Origin: Treponema sp.
Lineage (GTDB): Bacteria > Spirochaetota > Spirochaetia > Treponematales > Treponemataceae
NCBI GenBank assembly: GCA_003455655.1
Contig: DMQP01000192.1
Span: 1-10,426 of the forward strand
DNA length: 10,426 nt
Direction: 5' to 3'
Made by a program: the position numbers and the translations under genes. Numbering within the stretch: the stretch's first letter is position 1; each line of letters starts with the position of its first letter. The notes below the pieces were generated by a model. The model worked only from the letters and a program-made list of their open reading frames with translations, was not told where the DNA came from and searched no databases. Shown piece by piece: positions 1 through 5,227 of the stretch.

Positions 1-154
1 TAAGAATAACATCTGGTACATTGCTAAACAGAGACCACAGAAATTTTACACCGTTTGTTTCAAATGTAAGTTCAACATCTGACTTTTTTAGTTTATCAGT
101 AAAGAGTTTCTGTATTGTTGATGAGGGTTCAAGAATAAGAATTTTTTTAGCCAT
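1..154 (-). CDS. Receiver-like protein, 5' part only (runs off the window)
   Basis: Only the first 51 codons are present; the gene continues beyond position 1. The start is ATG at 154-152, overlapping the last eight bases of the preceding gene (ATGGCTAA), with an AAGGAA ribosome binding site (complement of 162-167) eight bases upstream. The protein begins MAKKILILEPSSTIQKLF and continues with a Glu-Thr-Asn-Gly-Val segment and a Pro-Asp-Val-Ile-Leu strand, which is the order of beta1, alpha1, beta2 and beta3 in a CheY-type receiver. The acidic pair that normally follows beta1 (Asp-Asp) is Glu-Pro here, so Mg2+ binding and phosphorylation are doubtful; the phospho-acceptor position lies outside the window. 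It is the last visible gene of the chemotaxis operon and its translation is probably coupled to the gene before it. Receiver-like is a fair call; domains further downstream are unknown. Confidence 0.75.
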   Translation of the reverse strand, partial: MAKKILILEPSSTIQKLFTDKLKKSDVELTFETNGVKFLWSLFSNVPDVIL

Positions 155-1667
155 GTAAAAGTTCCTTGACTGTATGTACTAAGTCTGTTCGAGTAAAATC
201 TGATTTGCTTACGAAAGCATCTGCTTTTTCTATTGGATGTGTTGCCATAACAACAACAGGAATTTGCGCGTAGTTTTCCATACGGCGTAAGTTGTCTAAC
301 AAAATTTGTCCGTTCATGCGAGGCATTTTGTCGTCTGTAACAATTAGGTCATACTGTTTTTCTCGTGCCATCTCAAGTGCTCTAATTCCATCACATGCTT
401 GGTCGATAAAGGCATTGTCTTCGCTCAAAATGTTAGATTCAATTTGGCGTGTAATTTCTGAATCATCAACAATAAGAATACGGAACATTTTTCTTCGAGT
501 ATTTGCTTCGAATTTCTTAATGTCATATCCACGCAAAGAACGGAAGCGCTTGAGAATTTCTGGAACATACAGAATGGGAATCATGTCATACTTTTCATCA
601 AAAGCAATTCCTTGCAAAATAGGGAAGTCTGCAAAAGCTGATGGCAGAGGATTGTTGGTAAGTGTTAAGAATTTTTGTACATGGTCTACAATAATTCCTA
701 TTTCTTGACCGCTGTACTCTGTAATCAGAATGGTATCTATAACCTGATCGTGAGATTCCTGCTGTCCTGGTAAAAGCGATGACAGTGAGTAAATGGGAAT
801 AAGTCTAACTCGCTCTTCTGGATTGTCAATGTCTTCATCAAGTTCTATTTTAAGATAGCGTTGGTTTTGCTGAACAACATATTCCATGGGACTTTCGTAT
901 GTAATTTCTGTGACATGTTCCGTAGAAATAAAATACTTTTGTCTGTTTGCAAAAACAAAGAATCCGTTAATAGTTTGATTTTTCTGAATACCATCGCCCT
1001 GATTTTCAATAAACGAAGTAACTCCATCGTGTGCAAGCAAAAGAGACGACTGTAAAATTTGTAAGTCTGAAGCAAGTGTCTTTTGAATGTCAGATAATTT
1101 GTTGCTGTTGTTGTCCAGTTTGATTGTTTTAAGAGAATCTATGAGACTGCCCATTTTGTATGTACGAGCAATCATTTCTTCATGTTCCTTAAGAACTTGA
1201 GTTACATCTTTTGAATGAACTTGAATAAGAACATCTTTTTCTTCTGTCAGTTTAACACGATCACGAACTGTATTCTTTTTGGTAAAGACATCGACATCAA
1301 AAATTTCTCCAACAGTTGCTTTGTCGCAGTACAGCTGATACAACTGAATGTCTTCGTCAGCATCTGTGCCTTCTTGTTCAATTGCAGCACAAAGCACTGT
1401 CAGTTTGCCTTGAACTAAAAGAATAAGTTTTTGCAAATGATCTGTAAAAACAATTTTTTTGTCTACAAGCGCAAGATACACATTTTCAAGAGAAGCCAAA
1501 AGATGGTTAACTTGGTAATACTGCAAAATTGCGGCATTATCTTTTACCATTGTAATATGAGGCAACAAAAGTTCTGAGCGTTTAAGAGACTTTTGCAGTT
1601 CTTCTGCGAGTGCACGCGTTTCGGTGAGGAATTGTTTTGTTACTTCGCTTATAATTCTTTGTGCCAT
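147..1667 (-). CDS. CheA-derived adaptor: degenerate HPt, CheW and receiver domains, no kinase domain
   Basis: A 506-residue cytoplasmic signalling protein. Residues about 15-105 are helical and resemble a CheA P1/HPt domain, but the motif normally read as HTIKGNA is TMVKDNA, so the phospho-accepting His is Thr39. Residues about 145-220 are helical and may correspond to the CheA dimerisation domain. A CheW/P5-like beta domain follows (about 234-380). Residues about 395-506 form a complete receiver with Asp401-Asp402, phospho-acceptor Asp445 (TDDKMP), Thr476 and Lys488. The GHKL ATPase domain that CheA carries between dimerisation and P5 domains is absent. The overall CheW-REC order also matches CheV, but the long N-terminus does not. 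The start is ATG at 1667-1665, sharing its A with the stop of the upstream CheW gene (TGATG), with GGGAAAG just before it; a GTG four codons upstream is less likely. Inferred role: coupling receptors to a kinase encoded elsewhere, with phosphorylation-dependent adaptation. Confidence 0.85.
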   Translation of the reverse strand: MAQRIISEVTKQFLTETRALAEELQKSLKRSELLLPHITMVKDNAAILQYYQVNHLLASLENVYLALVDKKIVFTDHLQKLILLVQGKLTVLCAAIEQEGTDADEDIQLYQLYCDKATVGEIFDVDVFTKKNTVRDRVKLTEEKDVLIQVHSKDVTQVLKEHEEMIARTYKMGSLIDSLKTIKLDNNSNKLSDIQKTLASDLQILQSSLLLAHDGVTSFIENQGDGIQKNQTINGFFVFANRQKYFISTEHVTEITYESPMEYVVQQNQRYLKIELDEDIDNPEERVRLIPIYSLSSLLPGQQESHDQVIDTILITEYSGQEIGIIVDHVQKFLTLTNNPLPSAFADFPILQGIAFDEKYDMIPILYVPEILKRFRSLRGYDIKKFEANTRRKMFRILIVDDSEITRQIESNILSEDNAFIDQACDGIRALEMAREKQYDLIVTDDKMPRMNGQILLDNLRRMENYAQIPVVVMATHPIEKADAFVSKSDFTRTDLVHTVKELLHG

Positions 1668-2080
1668 CAGCTTTCCCACGGTTGCAGTAGAATCTCTTCT
1701 ATCAAATCTGTATTGAAGATGGGAATCTGCTTTCCTTTGTACATAATCATCCCTTTTTCTTTGGAGATGTCCTCTTCTTCTGCTTCGTGAAACAGTTCAA
1801 TGTTTGAAACATGCATCGCAAAGCGGTCGTCGTCACGGTTGAACACAAGATATGTGTGTCCTTCAATTTCCGGATTGTCGTTCTCGTGAAAAATCAGAAT
1901 TGGATTAATTGCAGTGTAGGCAACCCCATCAACATTTATAACTCCTTCTATGTACTGGGGAACAAAAGGTAAAAAGTGTGCTTTCGAACTGTGCATGATT
2001 TTTTTTAAATGCACTGTTTCTATAGCGTACCGTTTTGAGTGTATAGAAAAAAGTAAGAATGTGGTTGCCTCGTTATACAT
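1667..2080 (-). CDS. cheW: CheW-domain coupling protein
   Basis: A 137-residue single-domain protein. It shows the CheW pattern: an N-terminal beta strand with FLLFSIHSKRYAI, then the segment VPQYIEGVINVDGV, which corresponds to the conserved 'P..i.G..n.rG' loop of CheW, then strands around TYLVFNRDDDRFAM and a C-terminal MIMYKGKQIPIFNTDLI segment (usually 'G..ipilD...l'). CheW proteins bridge chemoreceptors and the kinase CheA at the membrane array. Here it lies 12 bases after the receptor gene and overlaps the CheA-like adaptor gene by one base, so it is probably the dedicated coupler of this receptor. The ribosome binding site is modest (AAGGCAGG, 7 bases or more before the ATG). The conserved Arg of the receptor-binding loop appears to be Asp in NVDG, so it is a somewhat divergent CheW. 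The gene symbol denotes family, not proven orthology. Confidence 0.85.
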   Translation of the reverse strand: MYNEATTFLLFSIHSKRYAIETVHLKKIMHSSKAHFLPFVPQYIEGVINVDGVAYTAINPILIFHENDNPEIEGHTYLVFNRDDDRFAMHVSNIELFHEAEEEDISKEKGMIMYKGKQIPIFNTDLIEEILLQPWES

Positions 2081-2092
2081 TCTGTGCCTGCC

Positions 2093-3952
2093 TTATTCCG
2101 TTTTTTCTGATTCTTCAGAACTTACTTTCTTTCCCTTCTTTTTTCGTTCATCTACTGCATTCTGTTCACTGTTAACTTGATCGTTAAGGTTTTCAGACAA
2201 AGAGCGAATGTGTTCTGCAGAAGAAGAAATGTTATCTGTTGCAACAGCGAAGTTTTCTACGCCAGCAGAAATTTGCTTGATTGCAATAAGAATTTGTTCT
2301 GAAGCGATTGCCTGTTGCTGAATAATTTCGGTAATGTCATCGGCAGAAGAAGCTGTAATTTCTGCAGAAGAACGGATGCTTTCGAATTTTTCACCCATCT
2401 CTTTTGCGTTCTGGTAACCAGTGTTGATTTTTTCGGTACCGCTTTCACTTGCCAGAATAAGGCTGTCAGAAGAGCGCTGAATCTCGGTAATTTTTTCCTT
2501 AATTTCGCGGATACCATCAATGATGTTATCTGACAGACGACGAATTTCGTTAGCAACAATACGGAAACTCTTTCCTGCTTCACCTGCTGTAGAAGCTTCA
2601 AGCTCTGCGTTGAAAGCAATAATTTTGGTCTGGTCGGCAACAGTGTTAATAAGTGTAACAATGTCCCAAATGTTTTCGATTTTTTCATCAAGAGTTTTCA
2701 TGCCCTCAATGGTTCGCTGGTTAGCATCGAAAATAGCATGCAAAGATTCAATGTTCTTTTCGATTGAAGCAACACCGTCGGCAACATCGGCAGAAGTTTT
2801 TGTTGCAACTTTTGAAACGCCTTTTATCTTTGAAGAAATGTTTTCTGACAGTTGCGTTGAGTCTTCCATGGTTGCAACAATTTCTTTTGCAGCGGCGGCT
2901 TGGTCTTGTGAAGTTGCAGCGGTTTCTTTTGCGGCAACAACAAGATTCTGTGTTTCTGAAAACAGTGACTGTCCTAATTCGCGTTCTTCTTTACGCATGT
3001 TAAGAATTTGTCGCAAGTTAAATGCAGAAGCAAAGAAGCTGAGGACTCCCAAAATAATTTCAAAGATAATAACAGTGTTTATAAACTGACCTGTGTAATC
3101 GCGAAGGTTTCCTTCAATAACAACAAACCAAGGACTTGTTCCCAATTGAGAAACAGCACTGTACGATTTTCCAATAGTGTAACTTGCCTGGTCACCAGAA
3201 AGATAATTTTCTGCAGTAAAAGTTTTAGGAAGACTTGTTTCGTTAAAATAGTTTCCTTTCATGACTTTAGAAGGATCTGGGTTAGTCATGTAGGTTCCGT
3301 CTTTTGTAACAACATAAGCTCTGCAAGAAGCAGTAAGTTGAATTTCATTGACAAGTTTAGTAAGTTCAGCAAGGTTAATGTCTACAGCAACAACGCCAAC
3401 TATATTTCCGTTAGGACCGCGTGCTGCTTTTGACATGGTAATGGTAAGGTCACCAGTTGAGTCATCAATATAGGGTTCTTCAAAAATAATTCTATTTGGA
3501 GCAGCAACTGCATCCTTAAACCAGGGGCGCTGAGTTGCATCCCATCCTTGCGGAGGAGTCCATCCGGAACTGTCAATAAAAAAACCGCCTTGACTTATGG
3601 GAGTTGTAGATGCGTAGTAAATTGCGCGTGCAGAAGTAAGTGGGCGAGCAAGAGTTGAAGTAAGAACAGTAAGCACATCGTCTTCTGTTGTAAGGTTTGT
3701 AAAGTTAGCAAAGTTTTCGATGTTCACCATAGCAGGGGTGAACTGCTCCATAACTTTAGAAACAAGTTTTTCGGAAGAATAAGCGGTTTCTGAACGGACA
3801 TAGTAGCGAATGATTTGTCCTGAAACCATTGCAAATACTGTACATGCAATTAGTACAATGCTAATGAGCGGGGCAAAACTTCCCCAAAACATTTTAGAAA
3901 GCTTCTGCTTGGAACTAAGTTTTTTATTCTTAGCCTTCTTGTCTTTTGCCAT
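2093..3952 (-). CDS. Methyl-accepting chemotaxis protein with dCache sensor, no HAMP
   Basis: A 619-residue transmembrane chemoreceptor. A Lys-rich N-terminus precedes TM1 (about 25-47). The extracytoplasmic part (about 50-288) has a dCache look, with QRPWF at 141-145, a PYID turn at 160-163 and VAVD at 188-191. TM2 is about 290-312. A linker of fewer than 20 residues leads into the coiled-coil signalling domain (about 330-590); I see no HAMP domain. The hairpin tip lies around 430-475 (VADQTKIIAFNAELEASTAGE), divergent from the usual NLLALNAAIEAARAGE but keeping the central Asn-Ala-x-x-Glu-Ala frame. The C-terminus is charged (ERKKKGKK then Glu-rich) with no CheR/CheB pentapeptide. The dCache motif suggests a ligand with an alpha-amino group or similar. 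The start is ATG at 3952 with an AAGGAG site (complement of 3961-3966). The gene heads the operon with cheW, the CheA-like adaptor and a receiver-like gene. Confidence 0.95.
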   Translation of the reverse strand: MAKDKKAKNKKLSSKQKLSKMFWGSFAPLISIVLIACTVFAMVSGQIIRYYVRSETAYSSEKLVSKVMEQFTPAMVNIENFANFTNLTTEDDVLTVLTSTLARPLTSARAIYYASTTPISQGGFFIDSSGWTPPQGWDATQRPWFKDAVAAPNRIIFEEPYIDDSTGDLTITMSKAARGPNGNIVGVVAVDINLAELTKLVNEIQLTASCRAYVVTKDGTYMTNPDPSKVMKGNYFNETSLPKTFTAENYLSGDQASYTIGKSYSAVSQLGTSPWFVVIEGNLRDYTGQFINTVIIFEIILGVLSFFASAFNLRQILNMRKEERELGQSLFSETQNLVVAAKETAATSQDQAAAAKEIVATMEDSTQLSENISSKIKGVSKVATKTSADVADGVASIEKNIESLHAIFDANQRTIEGMKTLDEKIENIWDIVTLINTVADQTKIIAFNAELEASTAGEAGKSFRIVANEIRRLSDNIIDGIREIKEKITEIQRSSDSLILASESGTEKINTGYQNAKEMGEKFESIRSSAEITASSADDITEIIQQQAIASEQILIAIKQISAGVENFAVATDNISSSAEHIRSLSENLNDQVNSEQNAVDERKKKGKKVSSEESEKTE

Positions 3953-3960
3953 ATAAGTAG

Positions 3961-3966
3961 CTCCTT
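3961..3966 (-). promoter_or_regulatory. Ribosome binding site of the chemoreceptor, probably masked by pairing
   Basis: AAGGAG on the minus strand, eight bases before the ATG at 3952. The longer string ACAAGGAG (3961-3968) is the exact complement of CTCCTTGT at 3984-3991, so the site can be closed into an 8-base-pair stem with a 15-base loop. Pairing is read directly from sequence; control of translation is inferred. Confidence 0.65.
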
Positions 3967-3974
3967 GTTGTTAA

Positions 3975-4003
3975 ATACTAGCTACAAGGAGGATACCTAA
4001 CAA
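3975..4003 (-). promoter_or_regulatory. Possible sigma-70 promoter of the chemotaxis operon
   Basis: TTGTTA (complement of 3998-4003), a 17-base spacer, then TAGTAT (complement of 3975-3980). Each hexamer matches consensus at four of six positions. Transcription would start just before the ribosome binding site and leave out the upstream hairpin, whose inverted repeat would then cover the -35 and act as a DNA operator. This is a weak match in AT-rich DNA and competes with the read-through leader idea. Confidence 0.3.
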
Positions 4004-4017
4004 ACTTAGGCATCCTC
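3989..4017 (-). repeat. Strong 12-bp hairpin ahead of the chemoreceptor gene
   Basis: On the minus-strand RNA GAGGATGCCTAA (4017-4006) pairs with TTAGGTATCCTC (4000-3989) around a five-base loop (GTTTG). The only non-Watson-Crick pair is one G-U, which would be an A-C mismatch on the opposite strand, so the structure fits a minus-strand RNA best. No U-run follows (CTTGTAGCTAG), so it is not a typical intrinsic terminator of the phosphatase-like gene. It also overlaps a possible -35 element, so it could be an operator read at DNA level or an RNA switch. Confidence 0.6.
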
Positions 4018-4051
4018 TTATACGGCAACTCCTCCTATAAAGGAACGGCTG

Positions 4052-5140
4052 TTACTGCAATGCGACTTTGAGAGCATCAACCTGCACTTGAGTTAAACCG
4101 ACCGTTTGCAGCAAGTATTTTTCTACGACCTTCTGTACATTTTTATCGGTAACTTTAGCGCCGTTGTTTAGCGTTTCAAACAGGGCAGTGATAGTTTTTA
4201 GAATTTCTGTGTATTGTGTAGAGTCAGGCTTAATTCCATAGTAGTTTACATAACTCTGCATGTAATCATCGTTAATCTCTTGAAGAGTAGCACCGTTGAG
4301 CGCTTCGATAATTGCACATACAATGCCTACACGGTTCTGACCATCTTTACCCTGAATAAGATATGGACCTTCGTGTTCAGTCATAAAAATAAGGGCTTCC
4401 TTAAGTTTTGAAGTAAAGGCTTCATCAGTATAAGAAATAGCCATTTCACAGTAGTAAACATTACCTGAAGCGTCCAAAGCCTTAAAGAAAGCATTGTTTG
4501 CAGCCATTTTGAGGGCATTTTCCTGTGAGTTTGCAATGTCAACAATTGTTTTAATGCCCATATTCTGAGCCAGTTTCAAAGCGTAAGGAGAACGAGCTGT
4601 TGGTTCAATAAGGCTAGAGCTTCGATACAGTTTTCTTGGAGCAATTTTACCAGCAGTAATTTCGCGGAAGTTTGCAAACACTTCGTCAGATGCGTAGTCA
4701 GAGCGAACATCGGTGCTTTTAAGCAGGCGCTGGTGGAACTGAGTCAAATAACCGTACTGCTGCTTCATGGTAATAGTAACTTCCATGTCAACAGTAGCAC
4801 CTGTTTCTTTAGCAAAGTCACCCATGTTTATAGCGAGACAGACGCTGTCATCCGTTAAACGAAGCAACATTGCACCAGTATCTACATCGCTGTAGTTTTT
4901 GCAAATGGGCATGTCCCACTTTTTGCCGTTGATAGTAACAGTAACAATGTCGCTAATGCTGAACCCTTTTGCAGAGAACAGTGAGGGGCGAATTGTCAAG
5001 TACGTGTTTCCGTGCTGATTAATTTCGGTGACAGTAGTGGTAACAGCAGCCTTCGTTGCTTTCGCGGCAAAGGCAAAAGCGCTAGCAGAACATAAGAGAA
5101 CAACTAGTGCGGTGAGTATTTTTAGAGTAAACTTCTTCAT
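4052..5140 (-). CDS. Exported tyrosine-phosphatase-like protein, catalytic Cys missing
   Basis: A 362-residue exported protein. The chosen start is ATG at 5140-5138 because GAGG lies eight bases upstream and the protein then opens with a normal signal peptide (MKKFTLKILTALVVLLCSASAFA); ATGs 5 and 16 codons upstream are in frame but poorly supported. Residues about 35-140 form a beta-rich domain of uncertain type. Residues about 150-310 resemble the secreted dual-specificity-like tyrosine phosphatases of Firmicutes, with NFREI, then KLYRSSSLIEP, then IKTIVDIANSQE, and a C-terminal YMQSYVNYYGI. The P-loop, normally HCxxGxxR after a 'PlLi' strand, reads QGKDGQNR (263-270): His and Cys are replaced by Gln and Gly while the Gly and Arg remain. 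The protein should therefore not use the usual cysteinyl-phosphate chemistry. It may be a phosphate- or phosphoinositide-binding pseudophosphatase. Fold assignment is fairly sure, function unknown. Confidence 0.8.
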   Translation of the reverse strand: MKKFTLKILTALVVLLCSASAFAFAAKATKAAVTTTVTEINQHGNTYLTIRPSLFSAKGFSISDIVTVTINGKKWDMPICKNYSDVDTGAMLLRLTDDSVCLAINMGDFAKETGATVDMEVTITMKQQYGYLTQFHQRLLKSTDVRSDYASDEVFANFREITAGKIAPRKLYRSSSLIEPTARSPYALKLAQNMGIKTIVDIANSQENALKMAANNAFFKALDASGNVYYCEMAISYTDEAFTSKLKEALIFMTEHEGPYLIQGKDGQNRVGIVCAIIEALNGATLQEINDDYMQSYVNYYGIKPDSTQYTEILKTITALFETLNNGAKVTDKNVQKVVEKYLLQTVGLTQVQVDALKVALQ

Positions 5141-5159
5141 TTTAGTACCTCGCATGAAC

Positions 5160-5188
5160 AGTCTACTATAAAAACACTGTTTCTTCAA
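5160..5188 (-). promoter_or_regulatory. Possible promoter of the phosphatase-like gene
   Basis: TTGAAG (complement of 5183-5188), 17 bases, TAGACT (complement of 5160-5165), each four of six to consensus; an overlapping TATAGT (5165-5170) is a better -10 but lacks a -35. Either places the transcript start between the ATGs at 5188 and 5140, which supports the ATG at 5140. An A8 stretch at 5208-5215 (U8 on the minus strand RNA), 13 bases after the preceding stop, may end some purF transcripts, but the stem before it is poor. Confidence 0.3.
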
Positions 5189-5227
5189 TGATGTTTCAAG
5201 TTTGTGGAAAAAAAATGTGTTAAGCTC

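Noticed and set aside
1668..1679. GTG start four codons earlier for the CheA-like adaptor
   Set aside because: The ATG at 1667 has the GGGAAAG site at good distance and forms the usual TGATG junction; the GTG would lie inside the preceding coding end with no site of its own.
2520..3089. Open frame of 189 codons on the plus strand
   Set aside because: Antisense to the repetitive Ala/Ser/Glu coiled coil of the chemoreceptor; the composition is a shadow of that gene and there is no ribosome binding site.
3989..4017. 12-bp hairpin as a terminator of the phosphatase-like gene
   Set aside because: No U-run follows the stem; a leader structure or operator explains it better.
5141..5188. Longer N-terminus of the phosphatase-like protein from ATGs at 5188 or 5155
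   Set aside because: It would put extra residues before a clear signal peptide, and GAGG is correctly spaced only for the ATG at 5140.
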